Positions 33,913 through 43,130 of a stretch of 64,000 nucleotides of DNA are shown in pieces. Every line of letters begins with the position of its first letter. Positions within the stretch are counted from its first letter, which is position 1. Location of the stretch: the NCBI RefSeq assembly GCF_003391115.1, contig NZ_QTJP01000001.1, positions 3,184,501-3,248,500 of the forward strand. The letters run 5' to 3'. Below the pieces are notes generated by a model, which worked only from the letters and a program-made list of their open reading frames with translations, had not been told where the DNA came from and ran no database searches. This stretch comes from Sphingomonas crusticola. GTDB lineage: Bacteria; Pseudomonadota; Alphaproteobacteria; Sphingomonadales; Sphingomonadaceae. The position numbers and the translations under genes were made by a program.

Positions 33913-34279
33913 GAAGAATTCTCGCTGCTGAAAGTGTGGAAAGTAAAGTCTTGGTGACCGTCGGGACCTGTGCGCTATGGTCAAAGCAAGTGGCGGCGCC
34001 GCCGATCCGGGCGCCGCATGGCGCGTGTCGAAAGGAGCGACTGTCGGGCGCTCTCATGCCGGATTGCACCCGTCATGACCATTATAAAGTCGCTCCCTGA
34101 CCCCGCTTGTGGTGCCAAATTCAATGGCGACGGCAGATGAACCCCCGATGACCAAAAGGGGCAGCAGCGCGGCATCAAGCGCGTCCCGGCGCCTCCCGGT
34201 TCATGCAATGAACGACGTTCGAGGGCATGCCAGACCGCGCGACGCTCGCGATCCTGCCAGGCATCCTTATATAATCGCT
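33913..34279. other. Intergenic region between autotransporter and AlkB-like gene
   Basis: This 367-base divergent gap contains no convincing gene. A perfect TATAAT lies at 34270-34275, only four bases ahead of the AlkB-like ATG at 34280, and no ribosome site is seen there. An in-frame ATG at 34208 would extend that protein by 24 residues of non-conserved look. No operator or terminator was recognised. Confidence 0.4.
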
Positions 34280-34858
34280 ATGAAAGATCTATTTGAAGCC
34301 GCGCCGGTGCCCGGCTTGGTAGTAGCCGACAACCTGATCAGTGATTCCGAGGAAGCGGCTCTTATTGCCGCGATCGACGCGACAGAATTGGCGCCATTTC
34401 GGTTTCAAGGCTGGCTGGGCAAGCGGCTGACCCACAGTTTTGGGTGGCACTACGATTTCGATCGCGCGCAGTTCGCGAAGGCTGATCCGATTCCCGAATG
34501 GTTGCTGCCGTTGCGCTCGAAAGCCGCCGGCTTCGCCGGAATGGCGGCGGAGGAGTTTGTCCAGGCGCTGCTGATCCGTTACGATCCGGGTGCCGGCATC
34601 GGCTGGCATCGGGATCGGCCGGTGTTTGAGCATGTCCTTGGTATCTCGCTCGGCAATCCGGCGACCTTGCGCCTGCGGCGGCGGACCGGGCTAGGGTTTG
34701 AGCGTGCTTCGGTCGAGCTCGTGCCTCGCTCCGTTTATCACCTCAGCGGCTCTGTGCGGCATGAGTGGGAACACAGTATCGCGCCGATGGACGTGCCGCG
34801 TTGGTCGATCACCTTTCGCAGTCTTTCCGAAAAGGGCCGCCGCTTCGATCAGCGGTAG
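34280..34858 (+). CDS. AlkB-like 2-oxoglutarate/Fe(II) dioxygenase
   Basis: A 192-residue protein of the AlkB superfamily, which oxidatively demethylates alkylated nucleic-acid bases or other substrates. The iron ligands are H110 and D112 in WHRDRPVF and a downstream histidine in HEWEHS (H165, or H161), at the usual spacing of about 55. The 2-oxoglutarate motif RxxxxxR is present as RWSITFR near residue 178. It starts MKDLFEAAPVPGLVV, typical of short AlkB homologues. The last ten bases overlap the end of the convergent Rieske gene. Whether it repairs DNA is not proven by sequence. Confidence 0.88.
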   Translation: MKDLFEAAPVPGLVVADNLISDSEEAALIAAIDATELAPFRFQGWLGKRLTHSFGWHYDFDRAQFAKADPIPEWLLPLRSKAAGFAGMAAEEFVQALLIRYDPGAGIGWHRDRPVFEHVLGISLGNPATLRLRRRTGLGFERASVELVPRSVYHLSGSVRHEWEHSIAPMDVPRWSITFRSLSEKGRRFDQR

Positions 34859-36015
34859 GCGCCGGTCCAGCCGGCCGGCGGTGTTTGATGCAGCCGCGCT
34901 TCCGGGATCAAGGTCCGCACCCGACGCGCGAAATTTCGCAGCGCCACTTCGTCGCGGCTTAGCGGTCCGACCGTAAAGCTGGACGATGCCATGCCCTGCT
35001 GCACCCGCGCGACCAGCTCGGTATCCTCGGCATTGACCTGGCGGTTGATCCGCCAGTTGAGATAGCGGGCCGCCTTCATCTCGCGGCGGTCATCCGGGAT
35101 CGCGTAGCTGATCTCGCGGATCAAAGTCTCGGTCGGGGAGACCGGCAGGAATTGCATGAAGTCGACCTGGTCGGGATAGATGTCAAAGGCGACGTTTGGC
35201 CATAGCTTGAAATAGGTCCACAGCCGCTGCCGATCCTGGGGCAAGTGCGCGACGTGCGGCAGGAAGCGGCCATAAGCATGTTCGGACGGGTTGGACGAAG
35301 GCCGATCGACCAATGGTCCCCACATCTTATCCACCCAGTCCGTGGATTCGACGCCATAGCCATCGCCCATCAGCCGCTTGAGCCCAGGATGGGCGACCGC
35401 GATATGCAGCCCGTCTGAATAATTGTCGGCGATATTCTTCCAATTGACCGTCCGCTGGCGCAGCGTGACCCGGCCAAGCGCGCGCAGTTCATCGAACCGG
35501 TAAGGCGCGACTTCGTGGGCGTAGGGCGCCATCATCTCCGCGACGCTCGGCCCGCCGCCTTCGAGGCGCACAAAGACGAAGCCCTGCCAGATCTCATGCT
35601 CGACCGGCGCCAGGCCGACCCCGTTCAGCACGCCGGCATCGTAGCTTTCCTTTTGCGGCACGCCGACCAGCCGCCCGTCACTGGCGTAGGTCCAGGCGTG
35701 ATAGGGGCAGACGATGCGTTTAGCGCAGCCGCGCGCGCCATCGAGGATCCGCGCACCGCGATGTCGGCAGACATTGTGGAAGGCGCGAACTTCGCCATCC
35801 GTGCCTCGCACGGCGACGACGCTCTCGCCGGCATAATCGAGGCCGTGCCAATCGCCGTGACCGGCGATGTCGCTGACATGACAGATCACCTGCCACGATG
35901 GGCGGATCACCTGCTTGAGTTCCACCTCGAAATAGTCGGGGTCGGAATAGAGCCAGGCGGGCAGGCTCCAGCCCTCGTCGGGATCGATGTTGGATAAGGG
36001 AAGCACGGTCGCCAT
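34849..36015 (-). CDS. Rieske non-heme iron oxygenase, alpha subunit
   Basis: A 388-residue aromatic ring-hydroxylating-type oxygenase. The Rieske [2Fe-2S] domain has CRHRGARI and, 17-18 residues on, CPYHAWTY, giving the CxH...CxxH ligands. The C-terminal catalytic domain has NWKNIADNYSDGLHIAVAHP, holding the bridging aspartate and two iron-binding histidines. Length and motifs fit the family that also includes carnitine and choline monooxygenases. No reductase, ferredoxin or beta subunit is encoded nearby, so it must draw electrons from partners elsewhere. Its start faces the TPR-sulfotransferase gene 78 bases away. Substrate unknown. Confidence 0.9.
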   Translation of the reverse strand: MATVLPLSNIDPDEGWSLPAWLYSDPDYFEVELKQVIRPSWQVICHVSDIAGHGDWHGLDYAGESVVAVRGTDGEVRAFHNVCRHRGARILDGARGCAKRIVCPYHAWTYASDGRLVGVPQKESYDAGVLNGVGLAPVEHEIWQGFVFVRLEGGGPSVAEMMAPYAHEVAPYRFDELRALGRVTLRQRTVNWKNIADNYSDGLHIAVAHPGLKRLMGDGYGVESTDWVDKMWGPLVDRPSSNPSEHAYGRFLPHVAHLPQDRQRLWTYFKLWPNVAFDIYPDQVDFMQFLPVSPTETLIREISYAIPDDRREMKAARYLNWRINRQVNAEDTELVARVQQGMASSSFTVGPLSRDEVALRNFARRVRTLIPEARLHQTPPAGWTGAYR

Positions 36016-36093
36016 GGGGAGAGCGTGCCGCAGCCAGGGCTCGCCTGCAAGATCGGCGTTGACAGCGCCGCCCGCGCGATCCTTCCTTGGGGC

Positions 36094-37974
36094 ATGGCCT
36101 CGCCTTCCCTAGACCCGATCGCATCGCTCTCGACAGCGCTCAGCCACGCGCGGCGCCTGCTGAATGCGCAGCCGGATCTCGCCTTGGCGCAGGCGCGGGA
36201 GATCCTACGCGTCGTGCCGCGTCATGCCCCCGCTTTGCTGATCGCGGGAGAGGCGCACCGTGCCAAAGGCGAAGCGGCGGCGGCCACGCTCGCTTTCCGC
36301 GCAGCTGCGGCAGCCGATCCGAAGTCGGCCGATGCCTGGCGCGCGCTCGGGGATCAGCTACATCTCGATGGGGATGGGGCAGGGGGCGATGCTGCCTATC
36401 TTGCGGCGTTGCGCGCCTCGACCGCCGATCCCGCGCTTTTGGCGGCAGCCGATGCGCTGGCAGACAATGATCTCGCGCGCGCCGAACCGATCCTGCGCTC
36501 GCGGCTCAAGGAGCGGCCGACCGACATAGGTGCGATCCGGATGCTGGCCGAACTGGCCGGCCGCATCGGGCGCAACAAGGATGCCGAGACGTTGCTGCGG
36601 CGGGCGCTCGAGCTGGCGCCCGGCTTCGCGGCGGCGCGGCACAATCTGGCGATCGCGCTCCATCGTCAGGGCCGTTCGGCCGAGGCGATCGGCGAGATCG
36701 ATAAATTGCTCCACGGCGAGCCGGGCCACCCCTCGTACATCAACCTGAAAGCCGCCGCGCTGGCCCGATTGGGTGAATACCAGCCCTCGATCGCGCTCTA
36801 CCGGCAAGTATTGGTTACCTACCCCAACCAGCCCAAGGTGTGGATGAGCCTGGGTCATTCGCTGAAGACGATCGGCCAGCAGGAGGAGAGCGTCGAGGCG
36901 TATCGCCGCGCGCTGGAGCTCGAGCCGACATTGGGCGAGGCGTGGTGGAGCCTTGCCAATCTCAAGACCGTGCGGTTCGAAGAAGGTGACCTGACGGCCA
37001 TGCGACGCGCCTTGTCGGTACCCGGCCTGTCCGCTGAAGACCGCTTCCACCTCCAATTCGCACTGGGCAAGGCGGAGGAAGATGCCGGCGATTATGCGTC
37101 GTCCTTCGCGCATTATGCCGAGGCCAATCGCCAGCGCCGTGCGCTGATCGACTATGATCCGGACGAACTGAGCACGGCAGTCGACCGTCAGCGCGCGCTG
37201 TTCACGCCCGAGTTTTTTGCCGAGCGGGCAGGGTGGGGCGCTCCCCAAGATGACCCCATCTTCGTCGTGTCGCTGCCGCGCTCAGGATCCACGCTGATCG
37301 AGCAGATCCTCGCCAGCCACAGCGGCGTGGAGGGCACTACCGAACTGCCAGATATTGCCGCCTTGGCGACGCGGGTCGGGCTGTCGGGCATGGCAGCGCT
37401 GAGCGCAAAGGAGGCGCGCGCACTCGGCGAGGAATATCTCGAAAGGACGCGCATCCAGCGCAAGACCGATCGGCCGCGCTTCGTCGACAAGATGCCGAAC
37501 AATTGGGCGCATGTGGGCTTCATCAAACTGATCCTGCCAAACGCCACCGTCATCGATGCCCGCCGCCACCCGCTCGGCTGCTGCTTCTCCAATTTCAAAC
37601 AGCATTTCGCGCGCGGCCAGACCTTCACTTACGATCTGCGTGATATCGCCCATTACTATGCCGATTACGTGCGGCTTATGGACCATTTCGACGCCGCATT
37701 GCCGGGCTATGTCCACCGCGTCTTCTACGAAGCGATGGTAGAGGATACCGAAAGCCAGGTGCGTGCGATATTGGCGCATGCCCGACTGCCGTTCGAGCCC
37801 GCGACGTTGCGCTTTCACGAAACGGATCGTGCGGTACGCACGGCCTCGTCGGAGCAAGTACGTCGCCCCATATTCCGTGAAGGCATGGAGCAATGGCGCC
37901 ACTTCGAGCCGTGGCTGGATCCACTCAAAGAGGCGCTCGGATCGCTGGTTGCGGCTTACCCGGATCCAGCGTGA
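36094..37974 (+). CDS. TPR-repeat sulfotransferase, second copy
   Basis: A 626-residue protein from ATG 36094 (MASPSLDPIASLSTALSHA); a longer frame to 36025 looks non-coding. TPR repeats occupy about 10-330, for example LAGRIGRNKDAETLLRRALE. The C-terminal sulfotransferase domain has FVVSLPRSGSTLIEQILASH (5'-phosphosulfate loop), VDKMPNNW and DARRHPLGCCFSNFKQHF (3'-phosphate region). It should transfer sulfate from PAPS to an unknown acceptor. It is only about 110 bases upstream of and co-directional with a TonB receptor gene, like the pairing at 21631-23310. Divergent from the Rieske gene. Confidence 0.88.
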   Translation: MASPSLDPIASLSTALSHARRLLNAQPDLALAQAREILRVVPRHAPALLIAGEAHRAKGEAAAATLAFRAAAAADPKSADAWRALGDQLHLDGDGAGGDAAYLAALRASTADPALLAAADALADNDLARAEPILRSRLKERPTDIGAIRMLAELAGRIGRNKDAETLLRRALELAPGFAAARHNLAIALHRQGRSAEAIGEIDKLLHGEPGHPSYINLKAAALARLGEYQPSIALYRQVLVTYPNQPKVWMSLGHSLKTIGQQEESVEAYRRALELEPTLGEAWWSLANLKTVRFEEGDLTAMRRALSVPGLSAEDRFHLQFALGKAEEDAGDYASSFAHYAEANRQRRALIDYDPDELSTAVDRQRALFTPEFFAERAGWGAPQDDPIFVVSLPRSGSTLIEQILASHSGVEGTTELPDIAALATRVGLSGMAALSAKEARALGEEYLERTRIQRKTDRPRFVDKMPNNWAHVGFIKLILPNATVIDARRHPLGCCFSNFKQHFARGQTFTYDLRDIAHYYADYVRLMDHFDAALPGYVHRVFYEAMVEDTESQVRAILAHARLPFEPATLRFHETDRAVRTASSEQVRRPIFREGMEQWRHFEPWLDPLKEALGSLVAAYPDPA

Positions 37975-38010
37975 CATGTTTGCAATGCTGCACCGCAAAA
38001 GCGGCTCTTC

Positions 38011-38028
38011 GCGCTGCAGCGCTTGACA
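38011..38028 (+). promoter_or_regulatory. -35 box with adjacent palindrome upstream of TonB receptor 38084
   Basis: A consensus -35 TTGACA (38023-38028) directly follows a perfect 12-base palindrome GCGCTGCAGCGC (38011-38022), 56 bases before the receptor start. No good -10 is seen at 16-18 bases, so the promoter is uncertain. Confidence 0.3.
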
Positions 38029-38083
38029 CCATAACGGCTCAGTAACAGCCTCCCGTCCAATAAGAATACAGGGAGTCATACCT

Positions 38084-40606
38084 ATGCGCGAGAAGAGCCG
38101 CTTCGTGGCAGCGCTGCTGGCCGGTACTATTCTTGCCGGGACCAGCGGCAGCGCCATGGCCCAGGACAAGCCGAGCGCCGATACCGGCACGCCCGCGGCC
38201 AGCGCGAGCGAGATATCGAGCGGGCCCGACGAAATCGTGGTGACCGCGCAGAAGCGCTCCGAGAATCTGCAGAATGTGCCGATCAGTATCCAGGCGATCG
38301 GCACCCAGAAGCTCGAGCAGCTCAACATCACCAATTTCAACGAATTCACGCGCCAGCTGCCGAGTGTTTCGTTCCAGACCACCCAGCCGGGCGTGACGAC
38401 GGTCTATATCCGTGGCGCGGCTTCCGGCGGGGATGGCAACCATTCGGGCTCGCTTCCGTCGGTCGGCGTTTATCTGGACGAACAGCCGATCACCACCATC
38501 GGCGGCAATCTCGACGTCCACATTTATGATATCGCCCGGATCGAGGCCCTGTCCGGGCCGCAGGGGACGCTTTACGGCGCCTCGTCGGAAAGCGGCACGC
38601 TGCGCATCATCACCAACAAGCCCGATACGAGCAGCACCTACGGTGGGATCGATGTCGAGGGAAACAAGGTCACCAAGGGCAGCCAGGGCGGCAAGATCGA
38701 AGGTTTCATCAACCATCCGTTGTCGGAAAATGCCGCGATCCGGATCGTCGGCTTTTACGAGCATGACGCCGGCTTCATCGACAATGTCCCCGGTACGCGA
38801 ACCTTCCTCGGAGCGTCCGACGGTGCCGGCGGCTTCAATCCCGGCATCACGATCAACAACGACGATTTCGTGAAGAAGAATTACAACGACGTCGATGTGT
38901 GGGGCGGCCGCGCCGCGCTCAAGATCGACCTCGACGACAATTGGACCGCCACGGCGACCGCATTCGGCCAGGATCAGAAGAACCATGGCGCTTTCGGCAC
39001 CGACGGATCAGTCGGGGACCTTAAGGTCCAGCATTTCCGGCCCGAATATAATCACGACCGCTTCATTCAGGGCGCGCTGACGATCGAGGGCAAGATCGGC
39101 AATTGGGACCTGACCTATTCCGGCGCCTACCTGAAGCGGAAGATCAATTCCTCGAGCGATTATACCGACTATGCCGAAGCGTACGACGCCATGTATGCAA
39201 GCTATGGTGGCCTGGCCAACTACTTCTATTATCAGGATAATGCGGGCAACCAGATCGTGCCGGTGCAGCGTATCGTCGGTACCGACAAGTTCAACAAGCT
39301 CAGCCAGGAGCTTCGTATCTCGTCACCGGCGGACAAGCCGTTCCGCGTCGTCGGCGGCCTGTTCTACCAGCGGCAATATCACAATATTCGCCAGGATTAT
39401 CAGGTGCCCGGGCTTGCCGACGACCTGTCGGTGAACGGCTATCCGGGCACGTTGTGGCTGACGCAGCAGCATCGCCTCGACAAGGATTATGCGGCGTTCG
39501 GCGAGGCGTCCTATGACATCCTCCCCAACCTGACCGTCACCGGCGGCGTGCGTTATTACAAGTTCGACAACTCGCTGATCGGCTTCTTTGGCTTCGGCCG
39601 TAACCCGGATGGGCCGCCATATAACGGGGCCGGCAGTTCACGCACCGGCGTGGCAGGGTGCTTCAACACCGACGGTACCACCGTGCGCGACAATCCCGGC
39701 GGTACGCTCGTGCCGGCCGACGAAGCCGGCGCACCCTGTACCAATCTTGGTGTCCCGGTCGACGGCAAGGTCAAGCCGCGCCGCGCCAAGGATGACGGCT
39801 TCATCCACAAACTCAACCTGACGTGGAAGGTCGATCCCGACCATATGGTCTATGCGACCTGGTCGCGCGGCTTCCGGCCAGGCGGCATCAATCGCCGCGG
39901 CTCGCTCGAACCCTATAAGCCCGATTATCTCACCAATTATGAAGTCGGGTGGAAGACGTCATGGTTCGATCGCAAATTCCGCTGGAACGGCGCGATCTTC
40001 CAGGAGGATTGGAAAGCGTTCCAGTACAGCTTCCTCGGTGCGAACAGTTTCACCGAAATCCATAACGGGCCGAATGCCCGCATCCGCGGCATCGAATCCG
40101 ACATCAGCGTCTATCCGGTCAGCGGGCTGACGCTGACCGCCAGCGGCGCCTATCTCGACGGCAAGCTGCGCGGCAATCTCTGCGCCATCGACGATCCGAG
40201 CTTCGCCTGCACCGACACGGATAATTCGATCGTCGCACCCAAGGGGACGCGCCTGCCGGTAACGCCCAAATTCAAGGCGAGCGGCATCGCCCGCTACGAA
40301 TGGGCGCTCGGCGCGGGCAAGGCGCACCTGCAGGGGCTGTGGACGCATTCCAGCTCGGCGTCCTCGGCATTGCGGATCGGCGTCAGCACGGATGATGCGC
40401 CGGTCCGGCTGCACGCTTATGACCTGGTTGATCTCGCCGTGGGCTATGATTGGGGCAATATCACCACAGAATTATTCGCCTCCAACGTGTTCGACAAGCG
40501 GGCGCAGCTCTCTTCTTCGCAGGAGTGCGGCTCCTGTTCGCAGCGGTCCTATTATTATGTCTACCGGCCGCAGACGTTCGGCGTCCGAATGGGCTATCGG
40601 TTCTGA
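38084..40606 (+). CDS. TonB-dependent receptor (FecA/CirA-like, sphingomonad type)
   Basis: An 840-residue outer-membrane receptor. The signal peptide ends near SAMAQ (residue 26). The plug starts DEIVVTAQKRSENLQNVPIS and includes VYIRGAASGG and IEALSGPQGTLYGASSESG, and the barrel ends TFGVRMGYRF. The TAQKRxExLQxVPI opening marks the very large sphingomonad receptor family, whose ligands include siderophores, aromatic compounds and glycans. Upstream is a co-directional TPR-sulfotransferase; downstream a convergent M20 peptidase across a strong hairpin. Ligand not predictable. Confidence 0.93.
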   Translation: MREKSRFVAALLAGTILAGTSGSAMAQDKPSADTGTPAASASEISSGPDEIVVTAQKRSENLQNVPISIQAIGTQKLEQLNITNFNEFTRQLPSVSFQTTQPGVTTVYIRGAASGGDGNHSGSLPSVGVYLDEQPITTIGGNLDVHIYDIARIEALSGPQGTLYGASSESGTLRIITNKPDTSSTYGGIDVEGNKVTKGSQGGKIEGFINHPLSENAAIRIVGFYEHDAGFIDNVPGTRTFLGASDGAGGFNPGITINNDDFVKKNYNDVDVWGGRAALKIDLDDNWTATATAFGQDQKNHGAFGTDGSVGDLKVQHFRPEYNHDRFIQGALTIEGKIGNWDLTYSGAYLKRKINSSSDYTDYAEAYDAMYASYGGLANYFYYQDNAGNQIVPVQRIVGTDKFNKLSQELRISSPADKPFRVVGGLFYQRQYHNIRQDYQVPGLADDLSVNGYPGTLWLTQQHRLDKDYAAFGEASYDILPNLTVTGGVRYYKFDNSLIGFFGFGRNPDGPPYNGAGSSRTGVAGCFNTDGTTVRDNPGGTLVPADEAGAPCTNLGVPVDGKVKPRRAKDDGFIHKLNLTWKVDPDHMVYATWSRGFRPGGINRRGSLEPYKPDYLTNYEVGWKTSWFDRKFRWNGAIFQEDWKAFQYSFLGANSFTEIHNGPNARIRGIESDISVYPVSGLTLTASGAYLDGKLRGNLCAIDDPSFACTDTDNSIVAPKGTRLPVTPKFKASGIARYEWALGAGKAHLQGLWTHSSSASSALRIGVSTDDAPVRLHAYDLVDLAVGYDWGNITTELFASNVFDKRAQLSSSQECGSCSQRSYYYVYRPQTFGVRMGYRF

Positions 40607-40612
40607 TCGGCC

Positions 40613-40642
40613 TGAGGCGAGAGGCGTCGGCCTCTCGCCTCA
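40613..40642. terminator. Perfect 13-base hairpin between convergent TonB receptor and M20 peptidase genes
   Basis: TGAGGCGAGAGGC, loop GTCG, GCCTCTCGCCTCA: a perfect stem placed 6 bases after the receptor stop and 15 bases from the peptidase stop. Neither side has a T-tract, but position and stability fit a bidirectional terminator or mRNA 3'-end stabiliser. Confidence 0.55.
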
Positions 40643-40657
40643 ACGCGCTGGCTGAAG

Positions 40658-42061
40658 TCAGTTCGACAGCCGCTTGATCAGCACCTTCCAGTAGGCGACC
40701 CCCGGCTCGATATTGGACAATTGCGTCCGCTCGTTCAGCCCGTGCGAAAAATCGTCCGAATCCTTCAGGAAGATCGGCGCGACGCCATAGCTCGGCACGC
40801 CGCGCACGCGGAACCACATGCTGTCGCTGGCGCCCGATGACATGCTGGGGATGATCGGCACGTTGGGGTAACCGAACGCCAGGCCTTCCTTGACCGCGGC
40901 GGTCACGTCTGCGCGCATGGGCGAGGCGGGGCTCGCGGTGGTGCCGGTGGCGATGAACTGGATCTGCATCTTCGGGTCGGCGGCGACCCTCACTAATTCG
41001 TCTTCGATCTGCTTGAAGGACGTCCCCGGGAAAATCCGGCAGTTGATATTGGCACTCGCACGCTGCGGCAGCGCGTTGAGGGCATGGCCGGCATTGACCA
41101 TGGTCGCGACGCAGGTGGTGCCGATCTTGCCGACATAAGCCGGATCGGCGGACAGGGTTGCGATCGCCTGCTTGTCGGCGGGGTTGGCGGCAAAGGCCCG
41201 CATCGCTGCTCCGATTTTCGGTTCGGCGCGGTCGGCGGCGGCGACGAAATAAGCCCTGGTGATGTCGTTCAATTGGGGCGTGAACTGGTAATTGCCGATG
41301 CGGGTGAGCGCCGCCGCGAGCTCGTAGATCGCATTCTCCCGGCGTGGTGCACTCGAGTGGCCGCCGGGATTGGTGAAGGTCAGCGTATAATCGCCATAGG
41401 CTTTTTCCGCGCCTTCCAGCGCGAAATAGGTCGGCTTGCCCTCTTCGCTGAGATTGCCGCCGCCGCCGTCCGCATTGAGCAGCATATAGGCGTCGGGAAA
41501 TTGTGCGGCGAGCATCTCCGTCGTCTTCATGGTCGTTTCCTCGTCGCCCGAGAGAATGAGGATGACGTCGCGCTTCGGCTTGAAGCCGGTGCGCTTTAGC
41601 TCGACCAAGGTCGCGATCATCAGCGCGTCGCCGAACTTCATGTCGGTGGCCCCACGGCCATAGACATAGCCGTTCTCGATCACGGCGGTGAAGGGGTCGC
41701 GCTGCCAGTCGGCGGGCTTGGCCTCCACCACGTCCATGTGGCCGGACAATAGCAGTGGCTTCAGCTTGGCATCCGAACCGCGATAGCGCGCGACCAGAAA
41801 TGCGGAATCCTCGACCGGGGTGATTGTGACGTCATCCGCCGCGAAGCCGCCGGCGACGAGCACGCTTTTCAGGTAGGCCGCCAGTTGCGGCGTCTGGTTT
41901 CCCGGGCCCTGCACGCTGCGGAATGCGATCGCGCGCTTGAGGATATCCAGGGTCTGCGCTTCGGCGGCCGGGTTGGGTCCGGCCAATGCGGGGGCGGTAA
42001 GGAGGCAGGCGCAACCGATCAGCAGAGCGCGCAGGTGGGAAGCGGTGGTACGAAATTGCAT
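40658..42061 (-). CDS. M20 family metallopeptidase (carboxypeptidase-like), exported
   Basis: A 467-residue zinc peptidase with a signal peptide (ending PALAG, about residue 28). Zinc-site motifs are LLLSGHMDVVEA, GRGATDMKFGDAL and LSGDEETTMKTTE; a lid/dimerisation domain lies at about 220-340 (NPGGHSSAPRRENAIYELA), and the last ligand is in ERTQLSNIEPG's neighbourhood (DFSHGLNE). It hydrolyses peptides or N-acyl amino acids in the periplasm. Motifs are complete, so activity is likely. It stands alone, divergent from the ABC exporter genes. Confidence 0.9.
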   Translation of the reverse strand: MQFRTTASHLRALLIGCACLLTAPALAGPNPAAEAQTLDILKRAIAFRSVQGPGNQTPQLAAYLKSVLVAGGFAADDVTITPVEDSAFLVARYRGSDAKLKPLLLSGHMDVVEAKPADWQRDPFTAVIENGYVYGRGATDMKFGDALMIATLVELKRTGFKPKRDVILILSGDEETTMKTTEMLAAQFPDAYMLLNADGGGGNLSEEGKPTYFALEGAEKAYGDYTLTFTNPGGHSSAPRRENAIYELAAALTRIGNYQFTPQLNDITRAYFVAAADRAEPKIGAAMRAFAANPADKQAIATLSADPAYVGKIGTTCVATMVNAGHALNALPQRASANINCRIFPGTSFKQIEDELVRVAADPKMQIQFIATGTTASPASPMRADVTAAVKEGLAFGYPNVPIIPSMSSGASDSMWFRVRGVPSYGVAPIFLKDSDDFSHGLNERTQLSNIEPGVAYWKVLIKRLSN

Positions 42062-42215
42062 GACGACCCCTCACGAGAGAAGGCTTCATCCTAGAAGCGT
42101 TGCGGATGAAGGAAAGCGCACTCGCACCGACGCGACTATATTTCCCGCGCTGGCGTAACCGGCTATCTGCCGGGGATAAACCGGGGGGCGGGCAGCGCTC
42201 TCATGGAGGGTGCAA

Positions 42216-43130
42216 ATGACGGCGCTTGTGCTTGACGGCGTGACCAAGGATTTCGGCGACAAGCGCGCGGTCGACGACCTGAGCTTCCAGGTGCAGGACG
42301 GCGAGGTGTTCGGCTTTCTCGGCGGCAACGGCGCGGGCAAGACGACGTCGCTGCGGATGGTGCTGGACATCATCCGGCCAACCGCCGGGCGGATCGAGAT
42401 ACTGGGCCGCAAGCCGGGGCGTGAGAACAGCGCCGACCTGGGCTTCCTGCCCGAGGAACGCGGGCTTTACCGCACGATGACGGCGCTCGATACGATCACC
42501 TATTTCGGCCGGTTGAAGGGGATGACCCGCAACGATGCGCGCCGCGAGGGGCGGGCGTTACTGGACCGCTTCGGGCTCGGCAGCTCGGCCGGCACCAAGA
42601 TCGACAAATTGTCGAAGGGGATGGCGCAAAAGGTCCAGTTGGCGACCGCGGTCGTCAACGCGCCGAAATTATTGATCCTCGACGAACCTTTCTCCGGGCT
42701 CGATCCGGTTAACCAGGGCCTGCTCGAGGCGGAAATCCAGCGCCTGTCGAAGGCCGGCTCGACGATCGTTTTTTCGACCCATGTCATGCAACATGCCGAG
42801 CGGCTGTGCGACAGGCTGCTGCTGTTGGCGCAAGGGCGCAAATTGTTCGAGGGCACGCAGGATCAGGCGCGCGCCACCCTGCCGGCAAGGTTATTGCTGG
42901 TGTCGCGCAGCACGCCCGCCGGTTTGCCTGGAGTCGTGGACGCGGCGCAAACCGGGACGCGGGACGGCTGGAGTGAATGGGACGTTCGCCTGGCGCCCGG
43001 CGGCGATCCCGGCGATCTGCTCCAGGCGTGCACCGAACGCGGATTCGCCTTGCGCCGCTTCGAGCAGAGCCGGCCCAGCCTCCACGACGTCTTCCTGCAC
43101 ATTGTCGGTGGCGAGGAGGGCGCGGCATGA
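42216..43130 (+). CDS. natA: ABC exporter ATP-binding protein (NatA-like)
   Basis: A 304-residue ATPase with Walker A (GGNGAGKTTS), the ABC signature LSKGMAQKVQ, Walker B (LLILDEPFSGLD) and the switch histidine (FSTHVMQHAE). It has a C-terminal extension typical of NatA and YhaQ-type exporters. The ATG at 42216 sits five bases after GGAGGG; GTG at 42210 is possible but inside that ribosome site. Its TGA overlaps the permease ATG (ATGA). With the permease it would export sodium or an organic substrate; that assignment is by family only. Confidence 0.92.
   Translation: MTALVLDGVTKDFGDKRAVDDLSFQVQDGEVFGFLGGNGAGKTTSLRMVLDIIRPTAGRIEILGRKPGRENSADLGFLPEERGLYRTMTALDTITYFGRLKGMTRNDARREGRALLDRFGLGSSAGTKIDKLSKGMAQKVQLATAVVNAPKLLILDEPFSGLDPVNQGLLEAEIQRLSKAGSTIVFSTHVMQHAERLCDRLLLLAQGRKLFEGTQDQARATLPARLLLVSRSTPAGLPGVVDAAQTGTRDGWSEWDVRLAPGGDPGDLLQACTERGFALRRFEQSRPSLHDVFLHIVGGEEGAA

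Noticed and set aside
32869-33957. 362-codon open frame on the plus strand opposite the autotransporter
   Set aside because: Low-complexity G, D and R-rich shadow of the repetitive passenger.
42062-42215. Possible operator GTAACCGG between M20 peptidase and natA
   Set aside because: Only half of the LacI-type motif is present and there is no dyad; not counted as a fourth site.
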